From NCBI RefSeq assembly GCF_932294415.1, contig NC_065536.1, positions 48,891,854-48,955,853 of the forward strand: a stretch of 64,000 nt of DNA. Reading direction: 5' to 3'. The notes beneath the pieces were generated by a model, which was not told the DNA's origin, did no database searches, and saw nothing but the letters and a program-made list of their open reading frames with translations. This DNA is from Quercus robur (Eukaryota; Streptophyta; Magnoliopsida; Fagales; Fagaceae). The translations under genes and the position numbers were made by a program. This document shows, piece by piece, positions 45,791-57,838 of this stretch. Each line of letters starts with the position of its first letter. Position 1 is the first letter of the stretch.

Positions 45791-46360
45791 TCTCTACTAT
45801 ATATAATAAGACTCAAATTCTTTGACATCTACTTTTCACTATTCTCAAAACAACTCCTGTTGTTTAATTAGTTGATATTTCAAAAAACAGAAGGACAATA
45901 TAAGTATTTTGACAAATGATTAAAAAAATGGAATAAAATATTCCAACTAAAATATCCCTTCAATACATCAAATCCCATACCACATTTATTTTATTCATAA
46001 TTGTAACTACTAATAATTTAAATTTCTTTTAAAAAATTTCAAAGCTCTTCAACATCTAAACAATTAGAATATTACACCCACGATTTTTTTTTTTAATTAT
46101 TATTATTAAAAAGCTGTCAACAAACACATAACACATAAAATAGATAGTTGTTGTTGATAACGTCGTCTTCATCATCATTGTTTTCATCATAATTAATTTA
46201 TATAATTGGAATAAGATTCTTTGGTATCTATTTTTTGCTATTTTCAAAAAATATTCTTATTGCTTAGTTCAAATTGTTTTTCCAAAAAAATGGTTAAAAT
46301 AAAATTTGATTTTTTTTTTAAAGGTTAAGTAGTCAAATTGGGGGAAAAAAAAAAACTCTT

Positions 46361-46735
46361 ATGGTATGTTTGGATGACAAGATTTGGGCAATTGGATTTG
46401 AATTTAGGTGATTAGAATCCAAATAACTTGTTTGAGAAGTTTTAAAAATGTCAAGGATTTGGATTTGACAAATCCACCAAGAATTTTAAACTTTTAAAAA
46501 GCTTGGATTTAAAATCTCTTGATTTAAAATCTATTAATTTAAAATCCAAATCTAAATCCAAATCCAAATCTATTAATCTTGTGTGTGGGTTTGGAGTTTC
46601 CGAGCTCCAGTTCGAGCTGGTGGTATCCATGAGGCGTGGGACAATGATTGCCACACGCGAGACCATTTTTTTTTTCTCAAAAAAAAAAAAAAAAAAAAAA
46701 TCCAAATCCAAATCCAAGTTCCCAAACACAACCAT
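46361..46735. mobile_element. MITE nested in the Helitron
   Basis: Ends atggtatgtttggatgac and, on the opposite strand, atggttgtgtttgggaac. 'ccaaatc' repeats on the right answer 'gatttgg' on the left. Contains an A-run at 46679-46700. Target duplication unclear. Confidence 0.5.
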
Positions 46736-46814
46736 AACTACACCTAACTCCATATTGCATGTTTTTACTTTTTATTGATATTAATAACTATCTAAACATT
46801 CAAAACCTTTTTAC

Positions 46815-47015
46815 ATTCTTACATTTACTTATTTTGAACAAAAAGAGAATCTCACAATAGATTTAAAAAAAAAAAAAAATCTCTTTAAGCATTAAAATCT
46901 AAACATTCAACACATTTTCACATTCATACATTTACTTATTTTGAACAAAAAGAGTATCTCACAATATATATTTTTTTAAAATAAAAAAATATCTTTAAGC
47001 ATGCGCATAATGGAC
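46815..47015. repeat. 107-bp tandem duplication near the Helitron 3' end
   Basis: 'acatttacttattttgaaca' followed by 'aaaagag(a/t)atctcacaata' and 'ctttaagcat' occurs at 46821 and 46928. The second copy leads directly into the terminal hairpin. Confidence 0.85.
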
Positions 47016-47059
47016 GTGTGAGGCTAGTTATTTTTATTATACCTATATTATATCTATAT

Positions 47060-50000
47060 TGTCACGCCCCAAACCTGATACCCGGATTTGTGACCATGAC
47101 TGGCATGCTAATATCAAGCTTAAACCTGATATTAACAAGAACCAACTTAACTTTTTCCAAAATTTTTACAAAAACTTCCCTCTTTCTTTTCATTCTTATT
47201 TCTTTACTTAAATGATATAACTTTCCACTTGATATTCAGAGCATCTACATTGTACCTCAAAAATAACATAATCCATCAATTATTCAATATCCACACTTTC
47301 ACATAATACATCTCTTAATACTTTAAGGTACACTACTTTCATTAGATCCTAAAATACACTATACTACAAATCTAAACATCAAATTGCTAATTTAGGATCT
47401 ATACACATAAAACTAAAACCAGCTCCTTCCAAAACTCAACTAAGGCTCCCTTTGCTCTAACATAAAACTTGTTGATTGAAAGAGTGGAAGGGGTGAGCTA
47501 CACAGCTCAGTAAATGTAAGATATATGAGAATTTAATAAGGATGCATATAAATCAGATCATTTCATTCTATGAATATTCGAATAGGAGAACAACTTTTCA
47601 TGCATAATATTTTATACTATTCATAATAATAACTTATACGCCTTTCATAGGAAAATAATTATTCTCCATTTTTTTATTAGAATAACATTACCAAAACCTT
47701 TTGGATTTAATTTCTTTCATTTCTTACAAAGTCACCAAATGTAATATTGATTGTTTCAAATCAATATATATGCATTCTCATTACAAAATAATTATTTTAA
47801 CTTAAATCAGATAATTGGTAACTTTGCCTTAAACTAGAAGCATCTTAAAGAATAACAAAACCTTTCTTCCTAAACTTCTTCTTGTAAAATATTATAATTT
47901 TCATAGTCATAAAACTTAACGTTTCATAAAGAATAAATATCTTATAACCTTTTAATATAAACTTATACTTTCATCAGAAACTTTATCTTTAAAACGTAAC
48001 AATATTTCAGAAACTCTTATCTTTAAAGAACAAATTTTCTTTTCATCATAAACTTCTTTTCATGAGAGTTTTTAACTTTTCATAATGCATTTAAACAAAA
48101 TCATTCTCTCATGATTAATAGCATAATATAACTGTTCATAAATAACTTATTGGTTAGTCCATATCTGATAAGTTTGTACTTATTTGGGAGGCTTCTAGTA
48201 TCACGGTGCTATGCATCCAACATTCCCCATAATGCCAGGTATTCCCAGGATCACATCATAATACATATCTTTCAATCATGGGGGTAGGTTAACTTCCTCC
48301 ACAAGTTGGCCGTAACTAACAAGGGCGGGTACAGCAGAGCCAGTCCCACTTAATGACCAATCATATAACATTTTTCATGGAAAGCCAGTAATTAATTCCT
48401 ACTGACAGAGTTCAGATCACCAGAGGACATAACCCGAAAACCTTTCATACTTATACATCATATTGAAATTTCTTATTTTGCATAACATTTCATAATAATA
48501 GCATTTCCATTCTTTTCTTTAAACATCGTGTTCATGGAAATTAGTAATGGCATCAATATGCTTAAATCATATACATAAGGTTTCGAAAGCTCACAAACAT
48601 ATTTTTGTCAGAATAATGATTATATGTCATATCTCTAATCAAAAACCTTTTAATGCATAATATACTTTAAAATAATCTCATGACTTACCAAATATCCATA
48701 TAACTTATCCCTTACCTGAAAGCAGAGGAATCGAGAGCCTACAGTCGAAGGAGCGTAGACCTGGGGAACTGGTAACACCTAAACCAAATATCAAAGTTTA
48801 TTACTTACTATCAATTATTCCTTATCATAAACTTACACATTCATCTCAAAGCCTAGGAAATCCTAATCTCACCTCAATGAGGTTCCCACAAACACAAAAT
48901 ACATTCATTAAACAACATGATGTACTAAATCATAGAGAAACTAACATTCTCACACTAATCTCATATCTCTAGAAGAGCCAACTTTATTTCAGAAGGTGTT
49001 TTGAGGTTAGGGCGGTAATGCATGCATAAATATAAAATCCTTTAAGCACGGTCATGTAACTATATATATTCATATGGTAACATACAACACGTTGGACAAA
49101 ACAGCTTCATAAATACAACTTTCGCGTGGTTTAGAACCTCTCCTTTGAGTACTAAACCTCAAACTAAGTTACAAAAAAATTAATCTATGATCTAGACATA
49201 CCAAAAGATAAGCATAATAAATTATAGCTTAAATCATTCACCCTAACTTTAGAATTAAATCTTCAAAGTTAGGCATGTCCCTTACTGTTCACTGTTTTAT
49301 TCTAGCAGCATATGCCTCATTTTTAAAATACAAATGAGCCGTCCATACACATCCAAATGTCATGAAATTTTACAAGACAACTCCCTTGTATGTCCAGTAT
49401 ATGCCATAAAATTTTCGGGGTCAAATCATAAAACTATGATTTACTAAAAATCGTATAATACAGCATACTCAAATCTATCCAGGCAGAATTTCATGCAATT
49501 TAGAAATTAAACCATTATTTTTATATTGATCCAAATTCTATGAGACCACTTCCATAACAACCACATGTATCTTAGATTCCATAGGAAATATCCCTAGCAT
49601 CCAAATTCACTGTATACAATTTAATACATAATTTACCATGCATGAACACAAAATCTGTCACAGTGACAGCTTTGCAACATTTTCTCGTAAATTCACAAAC
49701 AATTATCAAACGACGGTATTTTCATATGGGGGGTTTTTATACACTCATTAGACATGTTATGAAACACTTATACATAGTCATTTAACCATTTAGAGCAAAA
49801 ATACACACAACAAAAATTCCAGCAGCAGCATCAAAAATACTCATCCTAACTTTTTCTTACTTCCGTAATCATATAAAATCATTAATTAGTAAAAACCTTA
49901 ATCTACCTTTAACAAACCATCAACACAATTTCAAAGTTTCTTAAAACACTATACATATACATACATATATATATATATATATATATGGACAATAGACTAA

Positions 50001-51587
50001 AAGAATTACATATCCCCTTACCCTGGACATGGATTCTTGGAGTGATGGAGTTAGAATCACTTTAGCTTCAAGTTGGGTACAAAAGCTTGAGAAGAATTGA
50101 AAGAAACATCTTTCCTTGCTGCCTAACCCATAGGTGTGAAAGAGAGAAAAGAGTTAAGAGTTTTTCCTTCTGTAGGGGCACAATTTTAGTGGTCCAATCC
50201 TTGTTGGTCAAGTCTTGGCCCAAAAAGTCCCACACAATGAATTTTTTTGTAGAGTATGGGCTAAAGAACTTGGTTTCAGTTAGTTTGAACGGTTTGTTGC
50301 ATGGATTAAGGGAATACAGAAACAAGAATGAAAATGCCACCGTAAAGAGAGGTCCCTCACAAATGATAAGGCTAAAAACTTGATTAATGGACACAGATTA
50401 ATGCAGTAAGACTTCTTTACAGTATTCTCTCTCCCTTTTTCTCCGTCCCCTCTCTTGGGGGACTTTTACATATTATATAGGCCCTTGCATATCATCTGGG
50501 CTTTACACTTGTTGATCATCCAAACCCCCACTTGAGCACCTATCTCATCAGACACCCCTCTCAATTTTTTGTGAGTTGCGGTAGCCAAGGTAGCACTGTT
50601 CAGGGGTCTTCTCCTCATTAATGCGGCCAGGATAATAGTTGTAATGCATTTAATGTGGTGGTGGCAACCTTTGCTGAGATATTTTGGGTTTCCTTCCTTT
50701 TTACGTATTGGGAAGATTGACTATAGTGGCTAGGATGTACCTTTGCTCCGGAATTTGCAGTATCCGAGGAGAAATTACTCCTCGGATATGCTCTCTTTGC
50801 CCCAGTGGGCCTGAATAAGAATTGCTTGGGCCATGTTGACTCCTCAGACGGGCTGACTCCTCGGACGGGCCTAGGGCCCAGCCAGCCTGTTATTTTGGGC
50901 CGGTCCCCACACCTTCTTTTGGTGTTGGACCCGTAGGAATGAAAGAGGTAGAGAGTTCTTGATTGTTGTAGTTGCTTTGAAAGAGTCAAATAAGAGATAA
51001 GATGGAGACTTATCTTTCTTTTGGTGTGTGTGAACCCGTGGACTCAAGAGAAAGACTCAAGGGAGCTTCTTAGCTCTTTCCTTAAGAGAAAAGAGTGCAA
51101 AGTGTGTTGAAATTTCTGATTTGCTTGAACCCGTGGAAAATGAGAGGAAGTGTGTTTCTTGGATGTTTGTCTTAAGAAAAGTCAAGGAAAAAGTGAGGTA
51201 GAGCTTAGTGATTGCATGGCCAACCAAGTCTTGGTCTTTGGGTTTGTTAACATGCATGAAACTTTGGCATTATATGTTGAATTCCCATTGGTTGCATGTG
51301 GGTGAAATTTCTATTATACTATCTCATGCACCATGCTTAATTAAAACACCAACTATGTATCTAATAACTTAAACCACTTAATATAGTTTTGTACTTACTT
51401 GATATATATACATAATACAAATAGCCATTCAATTATTTATAATCTTTACAATTCTTATTTAATGGCATTATAAAATAATATGTTTATTAAATACTCTTAT
51501 ATTAATTTTAGAAAGTAAGTGGCTTAAAAATAATAATTAACCATTTAAACACATAATTTAATTATAAAGTTGGGTCGGAGTGTTACA
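47060..51587. mobile_element. Large solo LTR (4.5 kb including a nested LTR)
   Basis: Starts TGTCACGCCCCAAACC and ends GGGTCGGAGTGTTACA, flanked on both sides by TATAT (47055-47059, 51588-51592), a perfect 5-bp duplication, though in AT-rich DNA. No internal copy of either terminus and no gag/pol coding are visible, so it is best read as one very long LTR, about 3.8 kb without the nested insert. Both termini read TGT...ACA on either strand, so orientation is uncertain; the GGGGCGTGACA end on the minus strand is the form I recall as a 3' end. (TA)n at 49965-49986. Confidence 0.65.
50171..50911 (+). mobile_element. Solo LTR nested in the large LTR (741 bp)
   Basis: TGTAGGGGCACAATTTTAG at the start and GGGCCGGTCCCCACA at the end, with CCTTC on both sides (50166-50170, 50912-50916). 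It shares 'gttcagg..tc', 'attaatgcggccag', 'gcatttaatg(t/c)gg' and 'ctcctcgga' motifs with the LTR at 57839-58608, so both are one family. Confidence 0.88.
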
Positions 51588-51592
51588 TATAT

Positions 51593-52964
51593 GAATATGA
51601 CATATACCAAGTTTAACCATAATATTTAAAGTCCAATGCTAATAATTTTTTTGTAAAGAATTTTTTGCGAGGTACAATAGAATTTCACAATCTGTGGTAT
51701 TTGCTTCATGATGATTGTTCTTCATTATTAAGTCAAGATACCAAGTAAATTTTTGGTGTAAGTGGGGTTGAATTCTAGATTTTTTATTTAATAAAAAATT
51801 TTATCAATTGAGTTAACTAAAATACACATTATTGTAAAGACATTTGAAAGCACTTCTAATAAATTTATTAAAAATATAAACGTTTCACTTTACTACAATA
51901 AGTTCTTTAATTATACTCAATTATATCAATTTTGACTAAAATGAGCCACAAAAATTTCAATTCTTATTACCAAAGTTTTCCCCTCCCTTTTTTAATAAGT
52001 AAACATTAGATTTAAAATTATTATAATACTATAGATTAATAAATGAAGAAAATATAAACCAATTTAATCGTCTAAATTTTTATTAAAAAAATTACTTAAA
52101 TTATTAGAAATTATTAATTAATAATGGGAACGATTGTTGTAATGGGTTTTCTAGGATTAAAAAAAAAAAAAAATTATTTAACTCCACCGACCTTGATTTT
52201 TATTTTTTTTAATTTGACGTGAAAAGAGGGATATTTCCACTTCCACCGACCTCAATCAAAATAAAAAGACTCCCAATACCCAACGGAGTTCTCATTTTCA
52301 GTTTTCAATTTTCAATTCTTTCTCTCTCTCTCTGAGTCTGAATTTGAGTCGAAGAAGAAGAAGAAAGATTTCTCTCTCTCTCTGCGTGAAAGAGCATCAA
52401 TCGGCTGACGTCTCCATCTTCCTTGATCGCTTGGAGTTCTCGCTCCAACTCAAGCACAAACGGAAATCCTAGAATTCAATCGAAGCCGAACAAGAATTTC
52501 TTATCTCCAAGTTGTCACAGCGAAAGAGGGATTTTTGTTTGTTTGTTTGTCAATTAGGGTTTCCTTTCTTTGAGAGATCCAAAGCCCCAAAGGTGCTTGT
52601 AAATTGCTTACTATTACTATTAATCAAACCCCAATTTTGTATTTCTTGAAGCATACCCACTTTTAGGGTTTTCATTATACCTCTATATCTCTTTGTAATT
52701 TTTCTATCAATTTGACTACTGATAATAGTTGTACCCTTTTTATATGTATCTGGGTTTTTAATTTTGTCTGTAATTCTTGAATATACGCCAAGCGAATTGT
52801 ATTACATTGTTGTGGCCAGTGTTTTTTCATGAAATTAATGAATATTGATTGAATTTTTCTGACGACTGTTAAATTTTTTTCGATATTCAGTATTTTTTTC
52901 TTCTTCTTATTTCTTGTTTGGGTAAATTTTAGTTACTATAATATTGTAAAGAGAGACATTCATA
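51593..52964 (+). other. AT-rich spacer and leader of the poly(A) polymerase gene
   Basis: Up to about 52,300 nothing but AT-rich DNA. 52318-52560 is CT-rich (TTCTCTCTCTCTCT) and GAA-rich, typical of a plant 5' UTR. A possible 5' UTR intron runs from GT at 52593 (after CCAAAG) to AG at 52931-52932, leaving 'ttactataatattg' before the start codon; this is a guess from splice-site shape. Confidence 0.4.
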
Positions 52965-55073
52965 ATGGCAATGCCCAAATTGAATCAACTGCCACCGCCG
53001 CCGCCTAGGATTGGAATGTGGGAACCGATTTCGACTGCTCAGCCTGCTGAATTGGATATGAGTAGGACCCGGGAATTACAGAAGTTTATGGAGGATGCAG
53101 GGTTATACGAGAGTGGTGAAGAATCTCTGAAAAGGCAGGAGGTGCTGGGGAGGTTGGACCAAATTGTGAAAGCATGGGTCAAAAAGGTTACTGAGGCTAA
53201 GGGGTATAATGAGGAGGTGGTGGAAGAGGCCAATGCTGTTATCTTTACATTTGGGTCTTATCGGTTGGGTGTGAACGGCCCTGGTGCAGATATTGACACG
53301 CTGTGTGTTGGGCCGAGGCATGTTACTCGGGAGGAAGATTTCTTTGGTGAGCTTCAGAGGATGCTGGCTGAGTTGCCTGAAGTACTAGAGTTGCATCCTA
53401 TCCCTGATGCTTATGTTCCTGTCATGAGGTTTAAGTTCGATGGGGTTTCCATTGATCTTCTTTATGCAAAGTTGGGGTTGTGGGTTATTCCTGATGATTT
53501 GGATCTTTCTGTCCCAACTTTGCTGCAAGATTTGGATGAGAAGAGTGTGCGTAGTCTTAATGGGTCTAGAGTTACTGATAAGATCTTGCATATGGTTCCT
53601 AATGTCCAGAATTTTCAGATGACATTAAGATGCATAAAATATTGGGCTAAACAGCGTGGCGTTTATTCGAATGTTGCAGGGTTTCTGGGTGGTATAAATT
53701 GGGCGATTCTGGTTGCTCGGATATGCCAGTTGTACCCAACTGCACTGCCTAGCTTGTTGGTTTCTCGGTTTTTCAAGCTGTATAGCCAATGGCGGTGGCC
53801 TAATCCTGTTTTGCTATGTCCCATTGAAGGAGGATCTTTGGTGCTTCCGTCTTGGGATCCTAGAAGAAATTTCAGAGACAGGAACGATTTAATGCCCATA
53901 ATCACACCGGTATATCCTTGCATCAACTCCAGTTACAATGTGTCTTCAAGTACACTGTGTATTATGCAGCAAGAATTTCAGAGGGGAAACAATATTTGTG
54001 AGGCAATGGATGCAAGTGTGACTGGCTGGAATACTCTTTTTGAGCGTTTTCTTTTCTTTGAAGCATATAAGAACTATCTGCAGATTGATATTACTGCTCG
54101 GAAGGATGTTGATTTAATGAATTGGCAAGGATGGGTTGAATCTCGGCTTCGTTTGCTGACTTCAAAGATTGAGAAAGATACAAGAGGGATGCTACAGTGC
54201 CACCCACATCCTGGTGAATGTTTGGACAAGTCCAAACGATTCCATCGTTGTTATTTTATGGGCTTGCAGCGGAAACCAGGTGTTTGTGCTCAGGAAGGTG
54301 GACCGTTTGATATAAGGTTCACTGTTGAGGAATTTAAGAACATGGTGGGGATGTACACCTATAAAAAGCCTGGGATGTGGATTGGCGTAGGTCACATAAA
54401 ACGCAATAATATTCCGCTGTTTGTCTTTCCTGGTGGAGTTAGGCCTGCTCGTCCAAAGAGAGAAGCCAGGGAAAATGGTGCTGCTGCTGAAGTTGACGAA
54501 GCTGGTGATGGAAAGAAGAGAAAAATAGATGAATCTATCACATGCCATAAGTTGAGAAAATTTGATTCTGTGGCAGGGACTAAGAATATACCTTTGGCAG
54601 TGGAAGCTAAATTAGAGGATAGTTCAATCACTGCAAGATGTCCTATTGAGGATTGTTCACAAAGTTGTCTAGGAAATGAAGGGTCTTTCAAATTTAGCCC
54701 ACCAGTGGGAGCATCATCTTCTGTCAGTGGTTCATCAAGCTCTACCGCAGATGTGATCCTTGTTTCTGATATTGTTCCTGCTCCATCTGTGTGCCAGCAA
54801 GGTTCTTCTGAAGTACATGACAGATTTCAAGATGATGCACGATCAATGGGTGAAGTCCAAAAAAATTTTGGTGAAGGAACAAGGGTCGAGAGTGAAGGGG
54901 TACGGCAAGGAGTGGCTACAGGGAGAGATTGCTCTACTATCTTCAGGAATGATGCAGGGGTAGAGGAACTTGAGCCTACTGCACCATCCTCTAATGTAGT
55001 ACCAGCTTCATACGGTGCCCAGAAGCCACTTATCAAGTTTAATTTTACTTCTCTGGTTAGAGCAAACAGCTAG
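52965..55073 (+). CDS. PAPS: Canonical nuclear poly(A) polymerase, intronless 702-aa ORF
   Basis: Adds poly(A) to cleaved pre-mRNA in the nucleus. Residues about 18-370 form the catalytic and central domains: GLYESGEESLKRQEVLGRLD, FTFGSYRLGVNGPGADIDTL with D109 and D111, and VSIDLLYAKL with D164, which together give the expected metal-binding triad. GFLGGINWAILVARICQLYP (239-258) and the RNA-binding region (CHPHPGECLD, 412-421; YFMGLQRKPGV, 430-440; VGHIKRNNIPLFVFPGGVRP, 475-494) follow. The C-terminal tail has KKRK (517-520), a likely nuclear signal, and is Ser-rich, the variable part of the family. Length matches PAPS1/2/4-type proteins. No frame break. The whole coding region lies in one exon, unlike the intron-rich plant and animal genes I know, so it may be a retrocopy. 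No poly(A) relic follows the stop. Confidence 0.93.
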   Translation: MAMPKLNQLPPPPPRIGMWEPISTAQPAELDMSRTRELQKFMEDAGLYESGEESLKRQEVLGRLDQIVKAWVKKVTEAKGYNEEVVEEANAVIFTFGSYRLGVNGPGADIDTLCVGPRHVTREEDFFGELQRMLAELPEVLELHPIPDAYVPVMRFKFDGVSIDLLYAKLGLWVIPDDLDLSVPTLLQDLDEKSVRSLNGSRVTDKILHMVPNVQNFQMTLRCIKYWAKQRGVYSNVAGFLGGINWAILVARICQLYPTALPSLLVSRFFKLYSQWRWPNPVLLCPIEGGSLVLPSWDPRRNFRDRNDLMPIITPVYPCINSSYNVSSSTLCIMQQEFQRGNNICEAMDASVTGWNTLFERFLFFEAYKNYLQIDITARKDVDLMNWQGWVESRLRLLTSKIEKDTRGMLQCHPHPGECLDKSKRFHRCYFMGLQRKPGVCAQEGGPFDIRFTVEEFKNMVGMYTYKKPGMWIGVGHIKRNNIPLFVFPGGVRPARPKREARENGAAAEVDEAGDGKKRKIDESITCHKLRKFDSVAGTKNIPLAVEAKLEDSSITARCPIEDCSQSCLGNEGSFKFSPPVGASSSVSGSSSSTADVILVSDIVPAPSVCQQGSSEVHDRFQDDARSMGEVQKNFGEGTRVESEGVRQGVATGRDCSTIFRNDAGVEELEPTAPSSNVVPASYGAQKPLIKFNFTSLVRANS

Positions 55074-57833
55074 AGCAATACACTAAAATTAACTTGTCTT
55101 GAAAGTTTTTTTCAAGGAATGAATTCTTTATAGAGTTTCAGACCTCATCCTTTTTTTTTTTCCCTCCATTGATGACATCTGCAAAGATGGGCTTTGTATT
55201 TTTTCTTATTTTTTGGACGTGGCCTGGTTGCTATAGTAGAAGTTTGCAGTTTACAACACAGGCTTCTTTCCTTTACAGACCTCTTGTATTGAAATTAATT
55301 TTTAGTGAATGAATTCAGTTTTAGAGATTCTGACTCCTCTCTCTCTCTCTCTCAACATGTGCTGTTTCTTTCCCTCCCTTCGATATATACATTTGTTGAG
55401 GTGGAAGTTGTTGGTGATAATAATGGTGATTGTGTTTTGTAATAGATCTGCTTCAATTTGGCTATTGAGAGTATTAATAATTGAATTTGGACAATTGAAA
55501 GCTGGTTACTTATTGAATTCTCAATTGTGCGATTTCATTCTTGAGAAATGTTTTCATGAAGCTTCTTGAATGTTAATTCTGAATGTACACAGAATCAAAT
55601 TGGTTTGCATGGCAATTAGGTGATCTGTGTACGTTTAGAAAAAATCTACTCTTGTGCATTTTTTGCCCAGTTGTCTTAACTTGGATTACTTATAGATATT
55701 TCCCCAATCTGCTTTGCTTTTCATTTTAAGAAAATGAATTGAATGGTATGGAAAATTGAAAATTGAATACAAGTAAAGCATACTATTTTTTTCTGAATTT
55801 CATAATCAATGGGAATTGGAAACTACTTTCAAATCCTGTTAGTCTGGTCCTTTATAGTTAACAAGATGTGGCGGTAGGTTATCTTCTATTTTCCTCCTTT
55901 TTCTGGCAAATGGGGAAAAACTATAGTGTCAGCCATGAGGGTGTTCAAGAACTAGCGTGAAGCCGCTTGTTGTGTGTGATAATTTTTTTAGGTGGTCTCA
56001 TTAAAGTTATTTTTTGCAATTTGGACTAATTTAATAAATAATAATGTATTTTATAATCCATATTTTCATTTATTATAGGAATAATAACAAATATAATATA
56101 AATAATTTATGTCGTACCAAAATGAAAACAATACAATTTTTTTTTTCAAGAATTCAAAAGGCATGTTATCGAAAATACTACAATCCAAGGAAAACTAGGT
56201 GTACAACCTTCCCATTTTTTTTCTCATTAGATTTCATTTGAACCATTTAGTTTTGTTGTGTCGTAATAGAGGCACGAAAGTCTTTTTAAATGCAATAAAC
56301 TCAAAGTGGACTAATTCATTAATTGAATTCAAATGGGCCCTTTAAACTAAACGGTAGAGTCACGCTCTTTAAACTAAGAATGTAGGCATAAGTCATTGGT
56401 TAAAATTCGAGATAGGGCTTTTCTATTTTCCACGAAACTCCTGTCTTAGACTTCATTTTTCAGCAGAGCATATAGATATGAAAAAAAAAGGTAACCCCCT
56501 GGCCTTAATTTTTTAGTAAAAGTTTAAAACTAATTTTTTCTGCCCTACCATCCAAAACACCAAAAAATGTATCTAAAAAATTTAATAAAACTTAACAAAA
56601 CTACAATTAAAAAAAAAAAAAAAAGAAAGGGAAAAAAAACCCCACACCAAAGTCAAACTCATTCTCCCAAATAAATAGAACATGTTAGATGTGATGTGAT
56701 CAAGCCAAATATCTAATGCATAATCAAATTCAAAATTTTCAATAAGGCTTTGAAATCACACAATAGAAATATGTGGTTGTTCCCGAGCGAAAATGCTGGT
56801 AGTAACTTTATACATGATGATTGTAACTCTTTTTTCCTTAACAATATATAAATAAGTAAAAAATCAAGAGTACAATTCCAAAGGGAAAAAATTGAGATTT
56901 TTTTTTTTGAAAAAAGAAGATTTAAAAAAGAAAAGAAAAAGTATTGTGTAAATACTATCATAATCTAATCTAACATTTAATCCAACATTTGAATAATAAA
57001 TAGATAAATAAATAATTTTAACCAAAATATTAAATTTGTTTTCTTAAAAATATCAGAGAATACACTAATAATATAAGGAAGAGGAAGAGCAATATAAAAT
57101 ATTCGTAAATACTTAAAACAATTACTCAAGCATCTTGAAACATCATCTAACAAAGACGTAATAATTTGCTGCTAATTTGTTAAACAAAATATTTACAAAT
57201 AGTGAAAGAAAATTGTAAAGACCTTCTTTTTCAACTGTACAAACTGTTCTTCATTATATTGTCCACACCATCCTATTGTTTTCCAAATAAACTAAAATTT
57301 GACAACAATACAAAATTTGACATATTATAATATGATTTTTTCCCAAATCGAGTCAACAAAAACACAATTGATTAAGAGCATTTAGTATTGTAAATAAAAT
57401 AATAATAAAAATACTTATATCAAGGAACACATGTGAATTTGTCAATAATAGGATAATAGAGGTACAAACTTGATCTAGTAGGAGATCTATAACACACTTG
57501 ATTCAAACCCCTCTTGTGGGGCAATTGTTAGGTTTTATCTTTTCAACAATCAGTGATTAAGTAAGACTTGTAAATGCCTTTTTAAAGACCATTTTTAAAA
57601 AAATGATTTTTTATTCTTCATTAATTTTAATTTTCAGTTATAAACATAAATTAAAGTAGATGAAATGTAAATGCGAAATTATATGTAAAGTTAAAACTGC
57701 CTAAGATGAATTTGTAAAGTCAATATATTTATATATTTAATATTATAAAAAAATTAAAGGTAAAAAATGAATAAGAAATAGAATAATGATGTCACCAATA
57801 ACGTGGTGGATGAGGTGGCTCAATTGGAGTATA
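55074..57833. other. Downstream of the poly(A) polymerase gene; intergenic
   Basis: The first 250 bp would be 3' UTR. A CT repeat lies at 55333-55354 and an A-run at 56609-56624. The remainder is AT-rich with no supportable gene; short ORFs here are low-complexity Lys/Asn/Phe frames. Confidence 0.4.
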
Positions 57834-57838
57834 GTAAC

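Larger units (their letters stand above)
45791..47027 (+). mobile_element. Candidate non-autonomous Helitron
   Basis: Begins TCTCTACTATATATAATAAG after an A and ends ...GCATGCGCATAATGGACGTG then TGAGGCTAG before a T, as expected for insertion between A and T. The GC-rich arms before CTAG form a mutated hairpin. There is no helicase. Inside is a second degenerate copy of the 5' region (46206-46275), a MITE (46361-46735) and a 107-bp tandem repeat (46815-47015). Confidence 0.6.

Noticed and set aside
46451-46778. Lys/Ser and Asp/Leu repeat frames on both strands
   Set aside because: Translations of AAATCCAAATCC repeats in the MITE.
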